This document shows, piece by piece, positions 45,966-54,700 of a stretch of 64,000 nucleotides of DNA. Source of the stretch: Lentisphaera marina (GTDB taxonomy: Bacteria; Verrucomicrobiota; Lentisphaeria; Lentisphaerales; Lentisphaeraceae); the NCBI RefSeq assembly GCF_028745505.1, contig NZ_JAQZZL010000001.1, positions 1,671,818-1,735,817 on the forward strand. Reading direction: 5' to 3'. The translations under genes and the position numbers were made by a program. The notes beneath the pieces are model-generated. The model was given only the letters and a program-made list of their open reading frames with translations. It ran no database searches and had not been told where the DNA came from. Position 1 is the first letter of the stretch. Each line of letters starts with the position of its first letter.

Positions 45966-46831
45966 TGCCAAGTACCCCAAGACCTAAAATTCTTAATATT
46001 TTAGCGATAGATGATAATTTAGATTTTTTAGCCTCTCTAAAAGATTTAGCAGCATCTGAATCTTTATATTTATACACATGTCGTAGTTTAGAGTCAGCTG
46101 AAGCATTATTAAATGAGCATGGCAGAGAGTCATTTTTTCATGGGGTTATTTTGGATTATCTCTGTTTAAAAACGGAAGATCAGGAAATTGAGCGAGCTGA
46201 TTTTCTGCCTGAGGCGATAGCCTTTTTAAACAATAATTTAGAGGGAGTCCCAAGAGTCGTTTTATCTGGCGAGTCGGGCCATATTCTAGGCGCTATGGAT
46301 ATATTCCCTAAGGAAAAATTTTATGATAAGGGCGACGAGTTTCACGATGAGCTATTTGGATATCTAAGAACAGAAGGTGAACGTTTAGAAGACCTTAAAT
46401 TAATTAGTAAATACCGTGACGTTTTCAATGTTTTCGACAGTGGTAAATTGGATGGTCAAATTCGAGAAAAACTCTTTTCTCTTCTAAAAGGTATGAACAA
46501 AACCAGCTCAGCAAATATTCAATCTAATTTAAGCAAAGTTCGCGTTCTGCAGGATGCAATTCTAAAAAGTTTAAGTGTTCAACGGCCAGATCTAATCACA
46601 TTAACAGGACGAGATTTTTATCCTAAGAAAGTTTTTCAAACTTTAAGCGAAGCAGGAGAGATTAAGCAAAACATTAAAGATCTTGGCATGACTACATATT
46701 CAATCACTTCAGAATTTGGTAATCATGAACCGGACCCAGGCTGCTTTCCTCCGACTAAATACACAGTTCAAGCATTAGTTAACCACCTACTTGATCTCAT
46801 TCTTTGGGCAAATTCTGAGTGGGAAGGCTAA
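45965..46831 (+). CDS. Response-regulator receiver protein with novel C-terminal domain
   Basis: The protein has 288 residues. Residues 8-135 form a receiver domain with the acidic pair Asp16-Asp17 (LAIDDN), phospho-acceptor Asp64 in VILDYL, Ser101 (VVLSGES) and Lys122 (YDKGD). Residues 140-288 are mostly helical and lack a DNA-binding motif I recognise. The TRD-histidine kinase fusion immediately upstream (1-bp overlap) is the obvious partner. The output is unknown and may be protein interaction with the next gene product, which starts 4 bp downstream. Confidence 0.82.
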   Translation: MPSTPRPKILNILAIDDNLDFLASLKDLAASESLYLYTCRSLESAEALLNEHGRESFFHGVILDYLCLKTEDQEIERADFLPEAIAFLNNNLEGVPRVVLSGESGHILGAMDIFPKEKFYDKGDEFHDELFGYLRTEGERLEDLKLISKYRDVFNVFDSGKLDGQIREKLFSLLKGMNKTSSANIQSNLSKVRVLQDAILKSLSVQRPDLITLTGRDFYPKKVFQTLSEAGEIKQNIKDLGMTTYSITSEFGNHEPDPGCFPPTKYTVQALVNHLLDLILWANSEWEG

Positions 46832-46834
46832 AAC

Positions 46835-48448
46835 ATGAAGCATGGAGGGCAGCAGAAAAAAGCCGTTATTGTTTGTGGTGAGCACTTTGTAGGTAAAACT
46901 CATACAATTAATTTTTTCTTGAAGCCTTTACTGGGAATAAAGGCAGGTGCATGGACCTTTACGATAGAACACTGGCATGATGGTGGGGTGTATGCACAAA
47001 GTTCTGAGGAATCTCCGAGAGATGTCGACTATCGTATTTCGAAACTTCTCAAGTACACCTATGTGGTAACTGCCTGTCGCCCTAAAGATGAAGAGGGGAG
47101 TCATTTCACAGAAATTTACTTGCAGTTACGTCAACGTGGTTATGATGTTGTCGTTTTTGAGATTTCTAGAGAAAACGATGAGGATGATAAAAAAATGATT
47201 GCCTCTCAAGCTTATAATCACTTAAAAAGTAATGGTGAACAAACCTACCTGTCTTTTGCAGATGAAGTAACGCAAATTGAAGGGCGTTGGCATATTAGTT
47301 TTGATTCTATTTTAGAGAAAGATTTCCTTAATTTTGATTTCAATAGAACAGAGCAAAATATACAGAGGCTGATTTTAGAGCTTTCAACAAGACAAATTGA
47401 GCTTGTTTGGTCAGAGGAACAATATCGTGACTTTTTTAGTACAAATGAAATATATGGTGAGTGGTTTCGTATTCGGTTGAATGATTCAATTAGTGAAAAT
47501 CGAGTCGAATTATATACACTTGAATCTCCAGAACAGGAGCCTGAGTTTTTATCGGCTCTAAGTATCGAAGGTTTAAGGGAACGTAGTTTAGGTGGGCTAT
47601 TAAAAAGGACCTTTTCTTTAAGTTACTTTGCTGAGGCTTCCCACGAAGATATTAGTGAAGCATTAGGAAAGGTAGACTTTTGTTCAAAGTATTGCCTATG
47701 GGTACGTGATGTTGGACAAGGTAGTTGTGCTACAATAGGAGGAGATTCTGTTGATGTGTTTTTTGATATCGGAGGCGGCATAACTACAAATAAACGTACT
47801 TACCGCACTCCTAAAAATTTTAGCATTAACGAAGAAGGTCTCGTTATTTTATCTCATTGGGATAAAGATCATTGGGTTTCAGCTCTTTATAATCCACAGT
47901 CTTATAAAATGACTTGGGTTGTGCCCGATCAGAAAAAGCTGGGAGTTAGTCATGCCAAATTAGCAATAAACATAGCAAGTAAAGGTCGACTGATTAAGTG
48001 GTCATCTTCTACAGTAACCTGTGTCAACAAGCCTGGGGTTTTTCTATATAAACTGCCTGACTCTTCAGATAGAAATAAATCGGGGATTGTAGCTGTTCTT
48101 CAACCTGAGGAAAGTCAAGGTGTTTTGATTCCAGGAGATGCGCCATATGATGTAATGCCTTTTCTCAACAAGTATACTTTACAAGTAATAATTGTCCCAC
48201 ATCATGGAGCCCGTTTTAAAAACAACCCACATCCTCCTGTTGCACAAGCTAAACACCAGCTTGTTTACTCATATGGTTTAAATAATAGTTATAAGCACCC
48301 CCACCCAGATACTGAGAATGTACATAAAAGCCAAGGCTGGCTCAACGAGTATAACACGGCTAGGGACGGTGATATTTTAATTTGTATACATGGGAATTGC
48401 ACGGGTAATAAGCCAAGATGCCCATATTGTACTCTGTGTTATTTATAA
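46835..48448 (+). CDS. P-loop NTPase / ComEC-like metallo-beta-lactamase fusion
   Basis: The protein has 537 residues. The N-terminal region has a Walker A-like loop VIVCGEHFVGKT (15-22) and a kinase-like segment 'YVVTACRPKDEEGSHFTEI'. The C-terminal region from about 285 is a ComEC/Rec2-type metallo-beta-lactamase: DVGQGSCATI (292-301), the metal motif LSHWDKDHW (His341, Asp345, His346) and VPHHGA (454-459). The end is Cys-rich (CPYCTLCYL). Related MBL proteins hydrolyse nucleic acids or nucleotides. It completes the kinase-receiver-effector trio and is probably its effector, but this is inferred from order only. Confidence 0.78.
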   Translation: MKHGGQQKKAVIVCGEHFVGKTHTINFFLKPLLGIKAGAWTFTIEHWHDGGVYAQSSEESPRDVDYRISKLLKYTYVVTACRPKDEEGSHFTEIYLQLRQRGYDVVVFEISRENDEDDKKMIASQAYNHLKSNGEQTYLSFADEVTQIEGRWHISFDSILEKDFLNFDFNRTEQNIQRLILELSTRQIELVWSEEQYRDFFSTNEIYGEWFRIRLNDSISENRVELYTLESPEQEPEFLSALSIEGLRERSLGGLLKRTFSLSYFAEASHEDISEALGKVDFCSKYCLWVRDVGQGSCATIGGDSVDVFFDIGGGITTNKRTYRTPKNFSINEEGLVILSHWDKDHWVSALYNPQSYKMTWVVPDQKKLGVSHAKLAINIASKGRLIKWSSSTVTCVNKPGVFLYKLPDSSDRNKSGIVAVLQPEESQGVLIPGDAPYDVMPFLNKYTLQVIIVPHHGARFKNNPHPPVAQAKHQLVYSYGLNNSYKHPHPDTENVHKSQGWLNEYNTARDGDILICIHGNCTGNKPRCPYCTLCYL

Positions 48449-48456
48449 AATAATTT

Positions 48457-48548
48457 GTGATTATATAACAAACCTTATCTATTGATTTGTCAGTGATTGA
48501 CCTCTTTGTTTTTGTAAGTAACTCATTGTTAAGTTTTTATATAATCAC
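48457..48548. promoter_or_regulatory. 12-bp inverted arms upstream of the sigma-54 promoter (candidate enhancer)
   Basis: GTGATTATATAA (48457-48468) and its exact reverse complement TTATATAATCAC (48537-48548) flank a 68-bp spacer. The second arm ends 11 bp before the -24 element. Sigma-54 activators bind upstream palindromes, so these arms may be half-sites for the RtcR-like protein. They could instead be the ends of a deleted segment. Confidence 0.45.
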
Positions 48549-48559
48549 ACGCATATCCT

Positions 48560-48575
48560 TGGCACGGTTTACGCT
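48560..48575 (+). promoter_or_regulatory. Sigma-54 (-24/-12) promoter
   Basis: TGGCACGGTTTACGCT has the consensus TGGCAC at -24 and a GC doublet with exactly the canonical spacing at -12; the preceding base is T (TTGGCAC). It lies 273 bp before the vWA gene and 44 bp before the patatin-like stub. A sigma-54 activator gene lies 11 kb upstream in the same island. A start of transcription near 48,586 is expected. Confidence 0.65.
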
Positions 48576-48618
48576 TTAAGTCTCAGTATCTTTTAACAAA
48601 AATATACTGGAGATACAT

Positions 48619-48711
48619 ATGGAACCTTATAGAGTTCTTTGTTTGGACGGCGGTGGTATGCGTGGTCTGTATACAAATCTTGTTTTACAAAAAAAAGATT
48701 GTCAATCTTGA
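48619..48711 (+). pseudogene. 5' stub of a patatin-like phospholipase gene
   Basis: The frame reads MEPYRVLCLDGGGMRGLYTN then LVLQKKDCQS and a stop. LCLDGGGMRGLYT is the glycine-rich oxyanion loop (DGGGxRG) that opens patatin-type phospholipases, including the CapV effectors of CBASS. The GxSxG nucleophile and DGG/DGA motif are absent, because the frame ends after 30 residues. The start has a good context (ACTGGAGATACAT). It is the first frame after the sigma-54 promoter, so a patatin effector was probably the original target. Confidence 0.7.
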
Positions 48712-48847
48712 CTTATGTTGTGTTTTTTAGTATAAATTATCTGTTGAAATTGAGGAGGAATGGAAGTGTACCTTAGTGAATTAATTAAGGTAATTTATTT
48801 TTTCTGAGATTAGTTTTTTGATGTTTTAATTTTAAGGAGGAAGATCA

Positions 48848-49555
48848 ATGTTTGATCCCAAAAAGTTTACAACCCCATCTGCAAAGCCGCTTCCCGTCGT
48901 ACTTCTTTTGGATGTTAGCTACAGTATGTCTGGTGATAAAATCGATAACCTTAACAAGGCTGTCGCGGATATGCTGGATACCTTTGCACAGGAAGAGAAG
49001 ATGGAAACAGAGATCCTAGTTTCTATCATTAAGTTTGGTCCTGTTGAATTACATTTACCTTTTACCAAAGCATCTCAAATACAATGGGCAGATCTTGAAG
49101 TGACAGGCGCTACCCCCATTGGTGGTGCATTGGAAATGGCCAAAGCCATGATCGAATGTAAGGAGACGACTCCGTCCCGTGCCTATCGTCCGACAATCGT
49201 TCTTGTTTCAGATGGTCAACCTACTGACAGTTGGGAAAAGCATTTGGACTCCTTTGTCAACGAAGGGCGTTCTTCAAAATGTGACCGTATGGCAATGGCT
49301 ATCGGAAGTGATGCGGATGAGACGGTTCTGAAGCGTTTTATTGATGGTACGCCTCATGATCTTTTTTATGCAGAAAACGCTGGACAACTACATGAGTTTT
49401 TTCAGCGAGTGACCATGTCGGTTACCATGCGTACACAATCTAAGAATCCGAACGTGGTACCCGTTCCTTCGGAGATTAGATTGGATGGCGAAAGCTTAAA
49501 GTCTCCAACAGTGGGAACTTCAACAACTTCATCCGATGATGAAGGTTACTGGTAA
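48848..49555 (+). CDS. TerY-like von Willebrand factor A protein
   Basis: The protein has 235 residues. The MIDAS metal site is complete: DVSYS (DxSxS) near residue 22, TGATPIGGAL near 90 and LVSDGQPTD near 120. The central part resembles TerY-family vWA proteins ('RPTIVLVSDGQPTDSWEKHL', 'MAIGSDADETVLKRF'). vWA domains act as metal-dependent protein-binding hubs. A strong ribosome site AAGGAGGAAGATCA precedes the ATG. It is the first complete gene after the sigma-54 promoter and heads an operon of at least twelve genes. A second vWA protein is encoded at 56732. Confidence 0.88.
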   Translation: MFDPKKFTTPSAKPLPVVLLLDVSYSMSGDKIDNLNKAVADMLDTFAQEEKMETEILVSIIKFGPVELHLPFTKASQIQWADLEVTGATPIGGALEMAKAMIECKETTPSRAYRPTIVLVSDGQPTDSWEKHLDSFVNEGRSSKCDRMAMAIGSDADETVLKRFIDGTPHDLFYAENAGQLHEFFQRVTMSVTMRTQSKNPNVVPVPSEIRLDGESLKSPTVGTSTTSSDDEGYW

Positions 49556-49576
49556 ATAAAAAAATGGAGGTAAATA

Positions 49577-49846
49577 ATGCCACAGGCAATTGGTGATCCA
49601 GATGAATTAGATCGTTTTGCGCAGTCCCTAACGCAGTTCATCGACACATTAAATGAAGCAGTCAATGGTTTGAATCATAGCTTTGGTGCCCTCGGGGATA
49701 CCTGGCAGGATGAAAAACGTGCGAGTTTTGAAGAGGATTATAACGCGCTGGTACAGCAACTTTCTCATTTTGAAACTAATGCATCTGAACAGGTTCCTTA
49801 TCTTCACGCTCTGGCTTCACGGTTGAGAGATTATTTACAGAGTTGA
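49577..49846 (+). CDS. WXG100-like (ESAT-6-type) small helical protein
   Basis: The protein has 89 residues, predicted as a helix-turn-helix hairpin with the turn at GDTWQDEKRASFEEDYNAL, where W-x-D takes the place of WXG. Length and layout fit the WXG100 superfamily. In Gram-positives such proteins are exported by, and partner with, FtsK/EssC ATPases, and an FtsK-like ATPase lies four genes downstream. In this presumably diderm organism the setting suggests an intracellular adaptor or a toxin-related partner instead of classical secretion. That is inference. Confidence 0.75.
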   Translation: MPQAIGDPDELDRFAQSLTQFIDTLNEAVNGLNHSFGALGDTWQDEKRASFEEDYNALVQQLSHFETNASEQVPYLHALASRLRDYLQS

Positions 49847-49854
49847 GGTAAGTA

Positions 49855-51183
49855 ATGGCGCACGTATACGTTGGACAAGTTGAGAACCTTGAGGAGGCAA
49901 TTACGGATCTTCAGTCTGCCTATGATTCTATGGAGAGCGGTTGTCAGACTCAGATTACTTTAGTTGAAGACAAATTGGCTGAAACACAGCAGGAGGCTTA
50001 TAATAGTGCTCAACTATTTGAGACTGCTATGGAGTCCGAGGTTGAGGCTGGTCAGTATTTAGCAAAGTCTAACGAACGACTCGCCGCAGTTCATGATCAG
50101 CTTAGTTCAGCTTACTCGTCTCTATCTACTTGTGAAGCAAGCGGGAGTTATGATATTGATGGGAACTATGAACCGCCCAACTGTTCATTTGAAGAAGCTT
50201 CTGTAGCCACCGCAGAATCTGCGGTCGCAGACGCTGAGTGTGCTGTTACAGCTGCTGAGGAAGTTTTGGAAGCAGCAAAAGACTATCGTATGCAGGTGGA
50301 TAAGAGAAATGATATGGCTCGGCAGTGTTTTGATATGGCGGTGCAATTGACGGAAACAGTTCAGGTGGAGTGTGCAGTCCGTCTTGCCAGTGCTGCGACT
50401 CAACTTGAAACAGGAAAAGTCCGTCTGAACAGTGCAAAGACAGCGCTCAAGGCCTACTTCGATACACACCCGCCAGCAGCAGAATTCTATTCATGGTTGA
50501 AATGGGCTCCGAATACGAATAAACCGGTTACAATCAAAGAACTGCATTCAAGGCTGAATCTATCTGTTGAACAGCAGCGTTACTATTTTGAGTACCTCGC
50601 TGATCGCGACCCGGCATTTAGAGCCAGGGTTAGAGATTATAGAAGTCAGCTCGAAGCCGCCAATGGTGCAGCTGAGAGGCATGCCGTTCAACTTAAAATT
50701 CGTAAAAACTTAAGTGGATACTGTGGTGAAAAAATTGTAGAACAGGCACTTAGTCCACTCGGATATAAAGTTGATACGCAATCTAGAACTACCTTTGATG
50801 ACGGGAGGTTTACTAAAACAGATTTGATTATCGAAGATCTCAAAGTGCCAGTTATTCTTGGCCGTGGAGAAGGAATGAGTGCACCAGTCGGAGGGGCTAT
50901 CGCGATTGAAGTGAAATGCGGGCGTGCGTCGTACCTTTATTCTCAGAAAGATCACATGGTTTTCCAATCTGGTGGACATCAGGAAGCCAATGCGGCAATG
51001 ACGATCTGTTCACGCGATGTTAAAGATTTAACACCAGAGCAGGAAGAAGAGTTGCGTGAGGCCCTTCGGCGTGCTGGGTCGCCATTAATAGGAATGCTCC
51101 CAACAAAGGATGAAATTGACAAAGCCTGCTGGGACATTGTGACCGGCTCTAATACAAATAAGGGAGGAAAACATGAAAATTAA
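49855..51183 (+). CDS. Coiled-coil protein with C-terminal PD-(D/E)XK nuclease-like domain
   Basis: The protein has 442 residues. Residues 1-210 are long helices rich in Ala, Glu and Gln ('AVADAECAVTAAEEVLEAAKDYR'), resembling the N-terminal regions of LXG/WXG-type toxins. Residues about 285-400 show a restriction-endonuclease-like fold: GYCGEKIVEQALSPLGYKVD, then TKTDLIIED and IAIEVKCGRAS, giving Asp and E-x-K in the right order, followed by 'HMVFQSGGHQEANAA'. It may be a DNase toxin or effector guarded by a neighbouring small protein. It overlaps the next gene by 11 bp. The nuclease call is from motifs only. Confidence 0.7.
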   Translation: MAHVYVGQVENLEEAITDLQSAYDSMESGCQTQITLVEDKLAETQQEAYNSAQLFETAMESEVEAGQYLAKSNERLAAVHDQLSSAYSSLSTCEASGSYDIDGNYEPPNCSFEEASVATAESAVADAECAVTAAEEVLEAAKDYRMQVDKRNDMARQCFDMAVQLTETVQVECAVRLASAATQLETGKVRLNSAKTALKAYFDTHPPAAEFYSWLKWAPNTNKPVTIKELHSRLNLSVEQQRYYFEYLADRDPAFRARVRDYRSQLEAANGAAERHAVQLKIRKNLSGYCGEKIVEQALSPLGYKVDTQSRTTFDDGRFTKTDLIIEDLKVPVILGRGEGMSAPVGGAIAIEVKCGRASYLYSQKDHMVFQSGGHQEANAAMTICSRDVKDLTPEQEEELREALRRAGSPLIGMLPTKDEIDKACWDIVTGSNTNKGGKHEN

Positions 51184-51550
51184 AATCGCTTTGATACCAA
51201 GTAAATATATCAGTAAGGCTCAAGATCTTTCCACCAAGCTTCAGAACGCTGTGGAGCTAGGTGAGATGAGTACCGTTGATCAGTTCACAGAAGAGCTATT
51301 TACACTAATAGATAGCGATTTCTCCCTGTCCTTGTCGGAAGACGATTGGCATCAACTGAGTGAAGAGTTCATAAGAGCTGATGGTGATTTTAAGTCTAAC
51401 TACATTATGACCAAGTCTCAACTTGAGATGATTATTGCATTCGGTATGTCTGGAACATTTACCGATGTTTCAGGACTTATAGTGGAGGCATTAAAAACTG
51501 ATGGTGTCGTCCTCCAGTTACCATATGAAGAGGAGGTTGTCGATGTTTGA
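51173..51550 (+). CDS. Small acidic protein, possible immunity or adaptor protein
   Basis: The protein has 125 residues and is acidic with helices throughout ('QFTEELFTLIDSDFSLSLSEDDW', 'DVSGLIVEALKTDGVV'). A GGGAGGA ribosome site lies just upstream of the ATG, inside the preceding gene. I recognise no family. Its position directly after a toxin-like nuclease gene, its acidity and size are what an immunity protein would show, but an adaptor role in the complex is equally possible. Confidence 0.6.
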   Translation: MKIKIALIPSKYISKAQDLSTKLQNAVELGEMSTVDQFTEELFTLIDSDFSLSLSEDDWHQLSEEFIRADGDFKSNYIMTKSQLEMIIAFGMSGTFTDVSGLIVEALKTDGVVLQLPYEEEVVDV

Positions 51551-51749
51551 TGATCTATTTAATAGGACGGCACAGCAGATGAGTAAATTTTCTTCCACAG
51601 TCAGAGACGAGTTTGGTCAATCTATTGTATCAGACGTTTATGAGCCTTTCTTACAGGATATCTCGGGTCTTCAGCAAATGACAGAGCTTTTTCAGGCTCG
51701 AATCGCTGAGATTGATCAATTAACTGAAGAATTACAATCGATAGGATGA
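51543..51749 (+). CDS. Small helical protein, WXG-like partner candidate
   Basis: The protein has 68 residues from the ATG at 51543, which has a perfect AGGAGG 6 bp upstream; an in-frame ATG at 51501 lacks one. It starts inside the preceding gene (8-bp overlap). Two helices are predicted (MFDDLFNRTAQQMSKFSSTV and 'LQQMTELFQARIAEIDQLTEEL'). No WXG turn is seen. It may pair with the WXG100-like protein at 49577 or with the ATPase that follows. Confidence 0.6.
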   Translation: MFDDLFNRTAQQMSKFSSTVRDEFGQSIVSDVYEPFLQDISGLQQMTELFQARIAEIDQLTEELQSIG

Positions 51750-51756
51750 GTTGGGT

Positions 51757-54700
51757 ATGAGTAGTAGCCAAAACAAAAACGAGCTTATGACAAAACGCTT
51801 GTTCGATGCGATTGGAGCATTAAATAAAACGATTTTAAAGAAAGAGGGTGTCTATAGTCAGCTTCAAACTGAATTGAAGCAATCGGAGCAGGATTGCGAC
51901 AAAACTGTGGGGACTCTCAGATCTGTCAGCGACTCTGCGGAAAGAGGCGAGTTGGTTACGTTGCGTGATAAAGAGATCGGTTTGCAGAAAGATCTGCAAT
52001 CAGTACACAATGAGATCCGTAGCATAGAGGATCACTTAAAGCAGATTGAAAAAGCGATATCCGACCTTGCAACTGATAAGGACCGTATTGACCGTGAGAT
52101 CAAGGAGCGCTCTATTTTAATTTCAATAGTAAAATATGTATTCGGTGATGCTGAACGTGAGGAATCAGGAAGGATTCAGAGAGAGATTCAAAAGAATGAG
52201 ATTGGCAAAGATGATTTAGTCAAAACAAGAGCTAAACTCAGCTCTCGACATAATGATTTGCAGAATCGCCAAAATAACCTAAAAGTTGAGCTTTCCAGTA
52301 TCCAGACTAAAATTAAACGATTGGATGATTCAAAACTCTTGGGAGCCAGAAAAAGAAACGCTGCGTTAAATGCTCACAAGTCAAAAAAAGAGCAGATAAG
52401 AGAGAGAAAACATCGGGTACACGAGGAGTTTGAGAAGGAATGGGTTTCGGCCCTGAAGAACCTTGATAATCTATGTAAAAAGATCCGCCGGCGCCAACCA
52501 CACCTTAATGAGTTGATAAGCGATAATATCAACACTGGAATCCACTTTCCTGATGCTATGGCATTCGGGCGTATGTCTCTTAGCTATCAGAACTGGAAAG
52601 GTTATATCCCACGACTAATCCCTTTTCCTTTTAAGAAATCGCTATGGCTTCCTGATCTGATCACAGGACAAGGGTTGATTCACCAGCTAATACTTCGACT
52701 GTTGCACTGCATGCCGGTCGGTAATGTTGAAATTACCGCTGCAGATCCGCTGAGACTGGGTACGTCTCTGGCCCCGTTTCGTTCTCTATTGAAAGTAAAA
52801 CAGCTCTTTCCTGAGCAACGATTGCTGACTCGGTCGGATGAACTGGAAAATACTTTGGCTCGATTGACGGATTATGTTGAGGATCTACTTCAGAATAAAT
52901 TCAAGGGAGAAATCAAGAGTTGGTCCGCCTACAACGAAGCAAACAGTAGTAATCCCATACCATATAAACTGCTACTCATTTTTGGAGTGCCAGAGCAGTT
53001 GACAGACAAAAGCATCTGGTACCTTGGTCGTCTTTTGGAACACGGACCTATCTGTGGGGTACTTCCTGTCTTGACCTTTGATGAAAGTCGATTGGTGGAC
53101 CGTAAATTCATAGGGCTGCGCACCGCGATAGACAAACATTCCAAGAGAATGGATTCCATTGTTCCAGCAGAGGTATTGGCCAAGTATGTCACTGAAATTA
53201 ATGTTGTGGAGGAACAGGAGTTCTGGCCTGGAGATTTTGAACTGACGGAATTTCTGGCATCCATATCGGAGCGATATGAACAGAGCACAAAATTTAGTAA
53301 GAGTCTAACAGACCTCTGGAGTGATTCAGATTACTTAGGGGACGACACTGTTCAAGGAATACAGGTGCCGATCGGCTGGACTGAGGGTGGTGAGTTAGTT
53401 CCTTTCTCTATCGGTGGTGTGAATACTGAACATCATGTACTTTTAGCCGGACGTTCAGGCTCCGGAAAATCGAATTTACTTCATGTAATGATTCATAGCC
53501 TTTGCCATAGCTATTCACCTTCGGAGTTGAATATCTACATGCTGGATTATAAAGAAGGAGTAGAGTTTAATACGTATGCTTCCCCACCGCTTCTCCAAGC
53601 AAAACTAGTTGCTACAGAGAGTGACCCCGAATATGGAGTTACTGTTTTGGCACATTTGACCGATGAGCTTGAAAAACGGGCACAGGAATTTAAAGACCGG
53701 TCTGTCCGCGACTTTTATGAATATAGGGAATCTTCTGCAGCTGAATTACCGCGTATTCTGCTAATTATCGATGAATTTCAGATCCTCTTTTCCGAGGGGC
53801 GGCAAGTGGCCGAACCCGCAGAGAAAATGTTGACCCAATTACTGAGACAAGGTCGGTCTCATGGCATACATGTAATGCTGGCGACTCAAACACTGAAAGG
53901 GATCCAGTCTCTTTCAATGGGGCAACTGATAAGCCAGATTGGTTGCCGGATAGCTCTAACCTGTAGTGAAGAAGATTCCGCGATGATTCTAGGCAACAGT
54001 AACTGGGAAGCGGCGAAACTATCATTGCCAAACAAAGAGGAAGGCTTTGGAGAAGCAATTATCAACAATTCTAATGGAGCAAAATCGGCAAACATAAGGT
54101 TTCTAATACCGTTTGCTAATCGAGAATTATGTAAAGACCATATCACTAAGATCACTCAGATCGCAGACCAACGTGGTTATTGTAACTCAACAAGAGTTTT
54201 CAATGGCTCACGTTTACCTGAAATGCCCGGAGCTGAATGGTTTAAATTGAGAAACAACGAAACAGTAGAACTTTACTTGGGGGAAAGCTTGAGTTATGAG
54301 GCTGAACCGCTCTCGCTGAATCTTGTTAACCGACATGCTTCAAATTTACTGATATCCGGCTTTAACGATACAATTCATGATGGAATTTTTGCCTCTATTC
54401 TTCAAAGTTTGAAAGCTGAGAATGGCATCGATGAAATCATCTATTTTAACGGGCGTTCAGTTGTACCAGTGGGGGCATCGAAATACTTTGATGGTTCCGG
54501 AGAAAAGTCCTTGTCCAATTATGAGAGTATTTCTGAGCTAAATTTGGCAGAGATATCTAGAGAATTACAAGGGACCAAAAGAATCGTGATTATTGACGGA
54601 CTGGAGTCGATTAAGGAATTTCACTCTGGACCAACGAGTTTTAGGTCAGTGAAGAAGGATGAACCTCCTTCATATCAAGAGAGTCTGAAGCAAATCCTGG

